A stretch of 64,000 nt of DNA, from positions 705,815-769,814 of the forward strand of contig JACDOX010000153.1 in assembly GCA_014549065.1 (NCBI GenBank). The letters are read 5' to 3'. Source of the stretch: Cardinalis cardinalis (taxonomy: Eukaryota > Chordata > Aves > Passeriformes > Cardinalidae). Of the stretch, positions 24,901 through 36,051 are shown piece after piece. The position numbers were made by a program, and so were the translations under genes. The notes beneath the pieces were generated by a model. The model was not told the DNA's origin. It saw only the letters and a program-made list of their open reading frames with translations, and did not search any database. Position 1 is the stretch's first letter. Each line of letters starts with the position of its first letter.

Positions 24901-27900
24901 GTATCCAGCTGCTNTGGAAGGTGCTTTTTTGGTCTCTCTGTAAGAGGTAGACTGAGNGCAGGATTGCTTGGAAATTGCTGGGAACAGGGTAGAAAGCCCA
25001 GTTCTCACATGTGGAACAGATTCTTTGAAATGATCCTCTATGACTTATAGAGGGAAAATTGAAAAAAAAAATCCAGTATTAAACTAAAAAAGTCCAATTC
25101 AGGTATGTAATTCTTATTTACTTATCATATTATTTTCTCTGTTGTTTCATTTCTCTCATATACCTGTAAAGTCTTTTTGATTCCTTCTAAATACTTTGTC
25201 TGTTGTTTATTAGTTTTGCTTATTTCCAGTTCATACATTGTACTCTCAAATATGGAAATTGATTTATTTTATTTTCCCTTCCTATAGTACGTATATTTTT
25301 TTTCATATTTGCAGCCATAGGATTTTATTCTCATTTCTTGCCAAGTTGCATCTGTGCTTGCTTCTATGTATTCTTTCTTCTCAAAAATCTGGTGCCTTTT
25401 TTCTATTACTTTTATTTTTCTCCAAGTTTCCTCTTTTTTTTTTTTATTTTAAAGCAGCTTTTATTCTGAGAGACAGAACCTGTTTTTCCTTCCAAGATAC
25501 AAGCTACAGGATTATAGCAAAGATTCATTTGGACAATTCAAGTTGGTTAGCTCCACACATAAAATTTCTCACCCACAATTTTTGCAGCCTCCCTTGCCTC
25601 CTGCCNTCTGACAAGTTACCTATGTTGGAGAAATAACATAATCCTTGCCTGAAAGGCATGCATTAACTGTACCTGAATAGAATTCATGTAGGTCAGGAAT
25701 CACAGCTTGACCATTCCTGCTTTATTATAGCTCAAAATGTGTGGGGACATCTTCCTTCACTTGAAACCTTTAGCTGACAACTGGAACAAGTTCCTTTCTA
25801 CGTGGTTAATTTCTCCTGTGCTCTGATTAGGAGGGTAATATACTGTCAGTCATGCTCATAGTACCTTTAGCTTGACATGCAGAGCTGCCTTTTCTGACCC
25901 CTTGGAAATTTGGTAACTCATCCAGTGAGAAACCGAGCAAAAGGGCAAGATTTCTCTAACATGAGAAGTCTTAGCAAGTCCATAACTACTGCTTTACCCA
26001 GCACACAAAAGTCACAGAGTCCCTTCTGTACTGCAAATCCACAAGAAAATATGTGAACAAACAAACTCTTATCAAAGCAAGAGATTTTTAAACCAGCTCT
26101 AAGGTGAGACAGCAAAAGACCCACGCCAGTGTCTGTCTCCCAGGTGTACATGAAAGACTTAGAGTAAGGCTTGCTCTGCATGTACATATACAGAAAGGTT
26201 ATATAGCAAGGGAGACACTTGCCTTATATCCCTTAAAAGAAGACAAGAGCAGTCCCCCCAGGAATCACAGCTCTTTACTGAGCAATGTGACAAAGTGCAT
26301 CAACAAACAAGCCTGCTTTGCCCTTGGTCTGCCACCATTGCAGATTTTGATTCCTGCAGGAAAGTCAAGACGCTCTGCTAGCTGGGGAGTGCAGCCACAC
26401 TGCACCCACAGAGCTGCACTGAGGCTGCTTCTCAGCTTTCATCTGCTCGGTACAAGTCAGTACCATCTACAATCACCCACACAGAGACACCGGATTTGTC
26501 ATTATTCTGGATTTCTGCTTCTTTCCATAGAGATTACGGAGAACTTAGTGGTGTGGGACCTAGAGTGGAAAGGTGGTGGGATAGATTAGGTAGAGGAGGA
26601 GGAGAANGGCTGCACATGTGCTCCCACCGGTGCTATGTCGGTCTCCCAGGGAGGTTTCTGCCAATATTCAGGCCATGGCAGCTCAACACCAAAGGACTTT
26701 TCCCCACCTGGATGCAAGCAGAAAATTTGCTGGGATACACTGGATATGCTAGGACCCAAATCAGTACAGAAAAAGTATATTTACTACACAGCCTTGGCCT
26801 GCCTTTCAGGATATGTTATTTTGAACAACAGCTCCAGCCACTGTCATGATCCCCTCTTTTTCACACCTGAAACTTTCCTCAGGAAACGATCACAAAATTT
26901 GCTTTACAGAGCTATTTCCCAATGACTCGGCTATACAGGTCACAGATGTATTCTCTTAAATTAGAGGCAGTGGAGTTTTATCTTTGTGAGGTCTGATTCT
27001 GTCNTGGGTTTGACTTTCATTTTCATGGGAGAAAATTAGCTCCTTCTAGGTTCTCAGAATGCACTTACAAAAAGCTGCAGCAGAAAAACCGGAATTAATT
27101 GAACACCAAGGGCTACTAAAACTTCAGCTTGATTACACAGACCTGTACAAGTTAAAAGGACATCAGAGCTGTTGGATTGTAACTATTAACGTGAGATAAA
27201 GGAAATGAAATGAGATCACCAGTGTTACTCAAATGAAATCTAAGGCTGTTTTCATGATGCATTATCAGGTTGGACGATTTCTTGGTGGCTAATAGAGCAA
27301 TTCCAGCACCCAAGCTCTTGACCAAACTAGTTAGAGTGCTTATGCCATGCCAAACACCTACAAAGTGATTGCACCCTGTAATTCTCTACTCAGAGATGAA
27401 ATATTGCAGAGGACCTAGTCTCATCTCTGTGCAGGAAACAGTGGCTGTATTGGTTTCCCTGAGCACGCTTAGAGGGATTTAAGTTGGCGGCTAACTTGCA
27501 GACCTAGAGCATGGTTTCACATGTGAGATTTGCAAGTTCAAGGGCTTCACTCCAAGACATTTAGAGTAAGTGGGGATCACTTGTGCAATGTCTAAACTTT
27601 TTAACCATCTCACAGATTTTGTAACACAGGAGTAGCTGCTAGGTTATTTCTACATGAGTAAGTGTAGTGCCTTCTAAGGATTCAGCAACCAATCAATCAT
27701 GCCAGATATATGAGTTTAGCCTCTTACCTCTCCAAGACTTTGTGGCATCCATCCATTAGGCTTCTGGAGGAGGCTGTACAAGATCAGCTGGTGCTAAACA
27801 AGCCTAGCAAAGAGTCATAGCATGCAACCTTGATTTACCACTGTTTTGTCTTTGTCTAAGTGCCTACCTTACATTTGAGTTTCCTCAACTTAGGGAAATT

Positions 27901-30900
27901 TGAATGCTTGTCTCCTGTGCTCAAAGAATATCCTAATTGTGGTACAAGCAGCAACAGCCTCTGGGTGTAACTTAATGCACTTTTGGGGTTGAAGAGGAAA
28001 GCAGTTAAGAAGAGTCTTGTAGGCTTACACTTAGGAACATCCAGGAAAAGAAGGTACCTACAGTTTTAATCTACTCTTGTGATTATTTTTGCTATTTATG
28101 CAACATAAAAATTGCCACTACTTTAATTTATCAAGTTACTTAATGTTTTGTGCAATAGTTATTCAATTCACTAAATTGGATTAAAAATAGAAATCTGAAA
28201 TGTTTAGGTAGCTCCAAGTCTCAAGAAGATGTCTGCATAGTTGTATTATGTACTTCTTTTAATATCTAGGTGTCAAAAGTCAAAATGAACATGACAGCTG
28301 TGAAATCCTCAACATCAATTGACAGCATTTTAAAATAAAGCCTCTGTGGCTTTGCAAAGGAAATTTTGCTGAATCTTGAGTATAAATGAACCTGTATAAC
28401 TAGATCTGCTTGTTCCTCTTTTGTTATCAGTGGACAGAATGGCAGGCCACTGTGACAGGGAAGACTGCTTGCATAAAGGTGGAAACTTTAGAACCCAGGA
28501 AAGAAATATAGTCAGCCTTTTTATCTCATCAGGACTGAGTGGAAGTTTCTTCTCCAGTTAATTCTCGGGGCGCTTCAGAGCAAATTGATTAAAATGAGCC
28601 TGAAGGTGTAATAGTAGCTGTCCATTGTATGGGATATGCATTGCTAATTACTACTGATGGAAATGATAATTACTTGTGGCTACCTCTTGGAAGAGTAGAC
28701 ATACCATTCACTTTAAAAAAAAAGAAAAAAGACATTGTTATTTCCTTCATCTCCTTGAAGCAGGCTGGCTGTTTCAATGCATACCAAAGGTGGAGTTTTT
28801 AAGACAAATGATGATTTCACTTCACTAACCTTATAGGTTTGGGCTGCATTTTTGCAAGACACTCTGCTGCTACACAGCCATCCAGAGTAAAAAGGCTTTT
28901 TTCTGTTCCTATAAAGCTGTATTACTAGTGGAGCTTTACTGAGGTGCTTACAACAACTGGAACAATTTTCTGAAGATGAAGTTAGTAACAGCGCTGCTTT
29001 TAGTTCCACCTCTTATGAAATGCCTATAACTTCTTTTCCATATAATAGGGAATTGTAAATTAATTCTTATGTCTCCATGGGTCTGAAATGAAAACGAAGC
29101 CTTCACAGTTCAGTGAAGTAGAAAGTCTTTCATCAGAAGAAAATCAGCCAAGGAATTGGATGGCAAAGAACTCATACATTACAAAACAGTTGTTTGCAAT
29201 TAAGGCCAGGGGTAAGATGTGCATGATTGTCATGTTTCCTTTTGTCTATTTAATCAGCCTGAGGCATAACATCAGATGGCTTGAAGTAGCATTGTTTCCT
29301 TGTCATATGCTATGTTTTTCTGTATATTATATGTACTGTATATGTACTGTATCAAAGGACTACAATCTGTTCAAAATGTTTCATATCCTGATCAATAATC
29401 AGGACACTTTCACAAAAGCATTAACATTCTAAAGTAGTGAGCACTGCTGCTGAGGGGAAATTATTTTGGACGTTGTTAAGGACTCATGAAGGAATCACAA
29501 GGATGTCAGCAGAGCTAATTTCCTTGTACCACAGCCCTTTTCTGTGGTCACAGTGGCAAAGACAATGACAGCCTGTGCTGATATTTCTCTTTCTGTCTCA
29601 CAAGACATACATTTCAGGGAGAGCTGTGGATCACTGTTCACCATGAGAAAATCTTTGAAACTAATAAGAAGTTAATGGAGTCAAAGTTGGAATGAAAGTA
29701 AGCTCGACGTAAACGAAAAAGAGTCCAGTATTTTGGTCACCATCAGCTCCTAAAGTCATGCCACGCTGCTGCCAGTTTTACTAAAAATCTCAGAACAGCA
29801 GGTAATCTTCTTTACCATATGCTAAGCACGGTGCAGCAGATGGACCATGGCATTCTAGTCTTTTCTGTGCTTTCCTTGCACTTGTCAATTCAAGCCCTGA
29901 GAAAAAGGCTGGTATCCAGATTGATAACACATGGATGTTCTCTAAGGGCTTGACTCTTTCATCAGTGCATTATTGCAGAAAGGACTGAAAATCTTTTCTC
30001 TATAAATATAAATGAAGTTAGGGATAGTTAGTGGCTCTGAAGATGGTTTATTATGTCTGTCTCAAAGTTGTCAGAAGGTAAATCAGTCTTTAAAGAACAG
30101 ATTAGCCAGAGCTGATCAGCTGGTAGGAGAGTGCTATGAAATGTCACATGCAAAGTATCTCCTCAAAGAAACTCATAAACAAAGGAAGTATCAACTTATA
30201 GGCACTGATGATGGTTAGTCTGGGCACATGCCTGTTTCGCTAGCATGCATGAGCCTTCAGTAAGAAAATTAAGTCTTTATAATGCAATCTGAGACTCGCT
30301 GGATCTATATTATTGAGTTTTAAATTGTTTTTTTCTTTGTGAGGTAAATTTTATGTGGCAGACTCTAAATTAAATAGAAAACTAACAGCAGTGCAGCCAA
30401 GTAGACAGTTGGTATCCTCAGAATTGAGGAATACAACAACAAAAATTGTCTGAGATTACTATAAAAAATCACTTTAAAAAATTTACCTGAAGTAGTTGTC
30501 TCTGTAAACCACCTCTTTCAAAAGTGAAATTTATCATCATTTATTCTGCTTCTACAGTTTTTTACAAATCTGAGGACCAAGCCTGCTCAGGGACCTTCAA
30601 TAAGTGTAAAGTCTTCTGGTGAGTATTTTTTCAAGAAACTAATTAGACAATCCATAGCATTTTTGAGGTGAGTTAGGATGGAAGATAAAACTTCTGTTAC
30701 CATATCTTTATGCTTACTATCAAATTTTAAATGTACTATCAAAATTTCTCTGATTCACTTTGCAATCTATTCTGGCAAAATGATAACACAAGAGGGCTTA
30801 GAGGATGGCTTGGGAGCACCTCTTCAGTGGGTTAAAGGTGTTTTTGGCTAAGTAAAAAGAAGAGGAAGGCGCTCTTGCTGTTACCTCTGAAGCCTATCCT

Positions 30901-31696
30901 TTCCCACTGGAAACATCCAACGAGTGTCAACCTCTCAAGCATGGAAATGTCTTTGTGTTTTCTTTGTTTCAATGTCCTGCACAAAGCATTAATTACTGGA
31001 CACTTCTAGTGACAGATCCTGATTTGGAAAGATGTTTGCTCTAATCCAGAAGAGATTTAGTGACATTACTCATATTTGTAAACAGGTTAGTCTTCTGCCT
31101 GCCTAGTGAACTGAAGTAGCTCTATATGGAAAGGGCAGGTAATCACGAGAGTCAGTGTGAAGGGGTGGGAAGGAGCACGTTGAGGACAGAGACTGGGACC
31201 TTGGCAGGCATGAGCTGGGTTGACTTAAAGTGCCATGGGTTTGTAGACCCCTTCTACACACCTGGTTTCTAAAGTTTTTTTTACATAGGAAAGAAATAGT
31301 ATTTTAGCCTGTTTTAAATGAAAGAAAAGACACTACTCCCTGTAATATTCAACTTCTGTCCTCCCCTTCATGAAGAAGGGTCCTTTGTGAACTTCCTGGT
31401 CTCTGTAGTCTTCTCAGTCTGTATTGAAACTAGCAGCAGTGATCTGTAGCACTGCCATTCATGGAAGATCACTCTTATTACAGGGTTCCAGTAAGTTGAA
31501 CAGGCTTCCAGCATCAGTTAGGTCAGCTATCCAGGGAGTAAATATGTGCCCTGTAGTGCTTCCATACCCTGGGTTTGAGCAGTGGCTGGACTGGCTTGTG
31601 ACACTGAGGTTTCACTTTCTTTGTGGTCTGTACAACACTGAACCAATGGGCGGTGCTCAACAAGAACTAAATGGTATGAAGAGAAGAGAGATTTTT
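21966..31696. other. Non-coding stretch, no gene recognised
   Basis: Holds the MIR-like relic at 22.4 kb and a T-rich tract at about 25370-25450. Two longer open frames (25238-25636 and 26104-26589, plus) show no domain and no exon-like boundaries. Frames of that length are expected about once by chance in a window this size. Confidence 0.7.
22422..22530 (+). mobile_element. MIR-like (CORE-SINE) relic
   Basis: The run GAAACTGAGGCATAAGTGACC, CTGCCAAAGGTCATACAGG, GAGGCAGAGCCAGAAATTCAA and CCCAGTGTGCTTGACT follows the MIR consensus order (AAACTGAGGC..., TTGCCCAAGGTCACACAG..., GGCAGAGCC..GGATT.GAACCCAG). It is tRNA-derived, ancient and inert. The match rests on remembered consensus and is strong over about 100 bp. 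Confidence 0.8.
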
Positions 31697-31945
31697 CACA
31701 GGGTCACAGCATAGCTGAGATTGGAAGAGAAGTGGAACCTCTACTGCTCAAGCAGAGATACCCAAAACCAGTCACCCAGGACAGTGTGCAAATGGTATTT
31801 GAATATCTCCAGTGATGGAAAATCTGCAACTTCTCTGGGCAACGCATGCCAGTGCTTTACCTGCACAGTATAAAAGTGTTTCCTGATGTTCGGAGGCTGG
31901 TTCTGTGTTTTTAGCTTATGGCCATTGCCTTTTAAAAATCTTGGA
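31697..31945 (-). mobile_element. CR1-type LINE 3' fragment, antisense
   Basis: About 250 bp in antisense. It begins CACAGGGTCACAGCATAGCTGAG where CR1 ends usually read as an AGAATCACAGAAT-like motif. It continues with GACAGTGTGCAAATGGTATTTGAATATCTCC and TTCCTGATGTTCGGAGG. The minus-strand reading FYTVQVKHWHALPREVADF is the conceptual CR1 tail. It is diverged and inactive. Confidence 0.88.
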
Positions 31946-34316
31946 CTACTATAATGAAACATGTTGCTAAAAAATGGCGTGTCTTTTTTAATCTTAGAGA
32001 TTGGGGCAAAAAAAAAAAGGAAAAAATTCCATTTACATAGGGTACATGCATTTCCCTCATATCTATTCCACTTTCCTGAAGAAAATGCTGTATAGTTGGT
32101 TAATGGTAAATGAATCTCTGATCTCCAATTATCAGTCCTTTATTTTTCTATGTACTAATTTCTGAAAACACAATTTCAAATTCATCTCTGATAATCTGTT
32201 ATACTGTAAATTGTTGTCCTATGTATTTTAAATAGCAGCTGGGACAATCTGATAAAAATACACAGAAATATTATCTGTTTTAATCCTAACATTTACCGGA
32301 GCTGTGAGCCTATAATTTTAGAGTACAGAAAATAGGAAAGTTGCAATGTCTTTAGAGAACTTAAATGCCACAAGTTAATAGCTGCAACTTCATGTAGCTG
32401 TGCATCACTCTGAAATCATAATCTCAAGTTAAGAATGCACTTCCCAGACTGAACACTCATGATCAATTTGAATAGAAATGATTCACTCAGAATTTGGGAA
32501 GCAAAGCAAAGAGGTTGAAGTGAACTATTCAGAAATTCCTCCTGAAGAGGAAAGTACAAAAAGGTCAAGATTTCACAAACTAGTTATGAACACTGAGGCA
32601 AAATCCCCATTAACCTAGGAGAATGCTTTGGGTGATGTGTTGTATCTACATATTATGGATCAGTTTTGAAATTTTCTCTTCACTGGGTTGCATCAAATAG
32701 ACTTGACAACATTGCATGGAAGACTTGGTGAAAGTGAATCAGACTCTTGATCTTTTAGTCTTAATATACATTATAATGCCTTTGAACCCTCTTTCCTCCC
32801 CTGCTGTTCCTGACTATTCCTCTGTGCATTTTTGAACCAGATTGTCTAAGATATAGCCTAAATTTATCCACGTCTCTCCAAAATTGCAAGTGATAAGCTG
32901 GAGTTTAGCCAGTTGACTTTAACAGGAATGTGCGTAATTGTGCCTTGTAGATCACAGTCTCTGTGGCTCTTCTGATCAATGCAGAGAGATATTAATTTCA
33001 AATGCATATTTTGTCCTTGGAGATAACTTCGACCTAACTAATTTGTCCNTTTCATTGAAAATACATCTCAGCCTTCAGTCAGTTTGTAGCTAGAACCATA
33101 TGAAGTATCACCCAAGGTGTCACCCAAAGCTGCCTGGAATCTGCCCACCTGAAGACCATGAAAATGTTAAATTGGATAAAAATTTCCCTGTTCAACACTA
33201 TTAGATAAGTTAAATATCTATCTTTTTTGTCTGAAAGTAGGCAAGATAAAAGGCTCTTATAGAGGGAAACAGTGAGTTGTGTTGTAGCTACTGCAGAGAA
33301 TTTCACATATGCTCTGCTGTGTTGCGCTGGCACGGCTCCGATGCAGCCTGAAGAAAGGGCACATTGCTCACAGTGTTAGCACATATGATTAAAGATACAG
33401 CAAGACAAGAAGCAGTCACTCAGAAGAGTTTTAAAAACCACTTATTTAGAAAAACCAATGCTTCCAAATCGCTGAACAAAATAAACAGCCCATGGGGAAC
33501 ACTTGATCTTCTTATGATCTGAACTACCAGCCACTCTGCTGCCATAGCCCAGAATATTCAGATGTTCTAGACATCTTTCAAAATTTTTGTCTCCATCAAT
33601 CTTTAGATGGTTGTTTTAAGGTGGTTGGGGTTTTTTTCCTTCACTTCTTTCTTTTTTTTTTTCTTCTCATTTTAAAATACTTTTAAATTTGCTTTCATTT
33701 TCTTTCATTTTTTTCTTATGAATCTCTAAGAACCATAAAACATATAATGCATGAAAATATTAATTTCATGAACTAATTTCTTGTCACTTATTGAATGGAA
33801 GCATGAGCTATATGTTTATCTCATTAATAACAATACTCTGGTTGTTTTCTTCAGAGCAGATGCGTGCACTACCAGATGAAAGCGAGGGTGTCACAACTGT
33901 TTTCTATGACTTCTGAAGCATCACCACTATTTGGTAACAAAGTCACCAAAACCTTTCTTTTGATTTTGTTAATCTGTCTGGTTTTTTGGTTTTAATGGGG
34001 ACTCTGCTTTTTTGATATACCCGGTTACAGTAGGCTTTTGCAGTCATATTTTAACCTCACAAGCAACTGCATTAATTTTTGCAAAGTACCACAACAAACA
34101 GCAACAATGTTCTTTGAGGTGTGCATTGCACCAGATTCCTAGAAGGATGAGCTTTTTAATAAACCCTGCCTCTGCACATGTATCACTTTTCTCAACAGTC
34201 TATAAACCAAGCTTACCTGAGCAAATNTCTCACACATACTTATGACCTGTCTGAGCTAAGGGTCCACACTGACATACATCAAGAAAAGGTGAAAAGCCAT
34301 TGCACATATAGGTAAT
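31946..34316. other. Non-coding flank downstream of HS3ST5
   Basis: AT-rich sequence between a CR1 fragment and the probable HS3ST5 3' UTR. Apart from the polypyrimidine tract I see nothing identifiable. A longer HS3ST5 3' UTR than proposed would extend into this part. Confidence 0.6.
33631..33717. repeat. Polypyrimidine (T/C) tract
   Basis: Two T/C-rich runs (33631-33668 and 33692-33716) are separated by a short AT-rich spacer. It is low-complexity sequence. Confidence 0.85.
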
Positions 34317-35120
34317 TTTAATCCATTCCATTTTTAAATACCACAATAAATTTAATTTTCACAATAAATTAAATAGCCATATTCAGTTTACAAAATAGAA
34401 TTACTTAGTGTGAAACCAGTATTTACAAACATTGTACACTATGTACACCATGTTTAGCTTTGCTGACACACAAGTATAGAAGAAAAAATTATTTGACTTT
34501 TCTTGACACATGATTGACATGCTACAAGTGACACTATGGTCCATACAATAAAACAATTGTGCAAACTCACCACAGGAACTCTAAAACAATGTAGTTTGTA
34601 TGAGATAAGATATTCATTTAAAATAATAAGAAAATAGTACTATTCACTCTCATTGTAAAAATTCAGCGCTGTGTTTAAAGTGTCAGTATTCCTTNAGCAA
34701 TACACATACCAAATATAGCCTCAAGATTATGCTTTCTCACAGCTTTACAGACTTTTGACAAGAATTTTTGTGGCATAAAATAATGTTCTGCTTAGATCAA
34801 TAAGTATGTCACATAAACACTTCACTAAGCGAGAGGAACACTGACCCTTTTAACANTGTCTGACTTTGTTTCCCTAAATACTTCCTTTCCCTTTATTATT
34901 ATATCTTAAAAGATGCAACTATATTGACAGTAAATTTATGTTAGTTACTACTCTGTAGAAAAAATNGATCCCGCCGTATATTTGGTCACACACTGCCTTA
35001 TGTACATGTATGCATGAAAAAAGTTACTTTGCTAGTCATATCTATGAAAAGTGCATATTTCAGCAGAGGCATCCTATTGCATGCCTCAGGTGCAACAGAA
35101 AATGTTGTATGAAGTTTAGT
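34317..35120 (-). other. HS3ST5: Probable HS3ST5 3' untranslated region (end not fixed)
   Basis: This AT-rich sequence directly follows the HS3ST5 stop codon on the minus strand. The first canonical AATAAA on that strand is at 34897-34892, about 220 nt after the stop. ATTAAA variants occur at 34356-34351 and 34322-34317. A TGTAAATA Pumilio-type motif reads on the minus strand at 34427-34420. If the transcript runs that far, the 3' UTR is about 0.8 kb. Extent is inferred; no cleavage site can be proven from the sequence. Confidence 0.5.
34892..34897 (-). terminator. Candidate proximal poly(A) signal AATAAA for HS3ST5
   Basis: The plus strand reads TTTATT here, giving AATAAA on the HS3ST5 strand about 220 nt downstream of its stop codon. 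It is the first canonical hexamer after the stop. In AT-rich DNA such hexamers are common by chance, and later ATTAAA variants may be used instead. Confidence 0.35.
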
Positions 35121-36051
35121 TTAGGGCCAGTTAAATGTCCTCCCTGTGATCTGGTAAAATTTTTGATTAAAAGGATGGAAGAACTTGCGCAATTTGGTAA
35201 TGACAGAGGTATCCACCTCTGGATGGATGCGTCCCTTGCTACCCGCCAGGCACTTGTTAAAGACAATGTTAAATCGCAAGCAGTAAAACCCTCTGGTGGC
35301 ATTGAAGTATAAATTGTACTGACTTATCCTCGGAGGAAGATTTAGGAACTTCTCAACCAGCTGGAGTTCTGGCAGTGGTTCTGTGATGAGCCGGTCTCCG
35401 TCCACAATATGAAACTGCTCGATTGGGAAGTATTTTAACCACCTCTCCAGATGTTTTGTGTAGATGCTGGTTCTCACTGCCTTGTACTTAGTGTTCACTT
35501 CACAGGTATTGGGATCAATTGCCAGCTTCTCAAATTTGTAGTAAGTTTTGTTCTTTCTTTCCTTGCCTTCCAGCACCTGAGTGTAATCAGAAATAGCTCT
35601 TGTGGTAGGTTCCCTGACAATGATCAATAATTTGATAGATGAGTTCATTTTGTAAATCCTTTCAGGTACTTCCTCAGTGATAAAATATGCGGGGCTTTTC
35701 TCAATTGTTATTTGATGAGGGTAAGAAAAAGGCATTTTTTTCCGGTACCACTCAATTCCCTTGGCATAGTTTTCATCATTGTCAAAGAAGTGAATCTCTT
35801 GAGAAGCTTTGACCACTGCAGGGTGAAGGTTCAGCATCTCCAGTAGGGCTCGGGTGCCTCCTTTCCGCACCCCAATGATAATGGCCNTGGGAAGCTGCTG
35901 AACAAGATTGTGCAGTCGGATTTGTTCCTTGGTGGCATTGCCCTTTCGAAACTCATGGAGCAGACCTCGCTTGAACTGCAGGGCTCGCAAGGGGATTTCG
36001 TCCTGGCCACGGGGTCCAAAACGACCATCAATGGGGCAGAGGGGCTGGAGT
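35121..36051 (-). CDS. HS3ST5: HS3ST5 exon B: luminal sulfotransferase domain, heparan sulfate glucosamine 3-O-sulfotransferase 5
   Basis: The product transfers sulfate from PAPS to the 3-OH of glucosamine in heparan sulfate, in the Golgi lumen. Family members of this type make antithrombin-binding heparan sulfate. The exon gives residues 36-345 and stops at TAA (35121-35123). In order: variable stem (about 37-85); 5'-phosphosulfate loop VRKGGTR (97-103, Lys99); catalytic EIHFFD (Glu121, His123, Asp126); EKSPAYF (Glu153, Lys154); 3'-phosphate site VREPTTRAISDY (Arg182, Ser190); cysteine pair 293/303 that forms a disulfide in relatives; KGRIHP (308-313); C-terminus GRTFNWP. N-glycosylation sequons lie at Asn74, 172, 203 and 286. 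Splice acceptor TTACTTGCAG lies just above 36051. The translation is nearly identical to human HS3ST5, one residue shorter in the stem. One N at 35887 leaves residue 91 unresolved (codon ANG; Lys in human). TTG at 35990 is an internal Leu codon, not the start. Confidence 0.97.

Noticed and set aside
25238..25636. 132-codon hydrophobic plus-strand frame that looks membrane-like
   Set aside because: The hydrophobicity comes from a T-rich tract (TTT/TTC/TTA codons); there is no recognisable family.
26104..26589. 161-codon plus-strand open frame
   Set aside because: It begins with GTG, shows no domain, signal or exon-like boundaries, and roughly one frame this long is expected by chance in 64 kb of six-frame AT-rich sequence.
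35010..35312. Plus-strand frame opposite the end of HS3ST5
   Set aside because: Antisense shadow of the conserved coding exon; the minus-strand protein fully explains the sequence.
35990..35990. TTG taken as the start of the sulfotransferase
   Set aside because: The frame continues upstream to a splice acceptor at 36052 and joins the membrane-anchor exon; this codon is internal Leu57.
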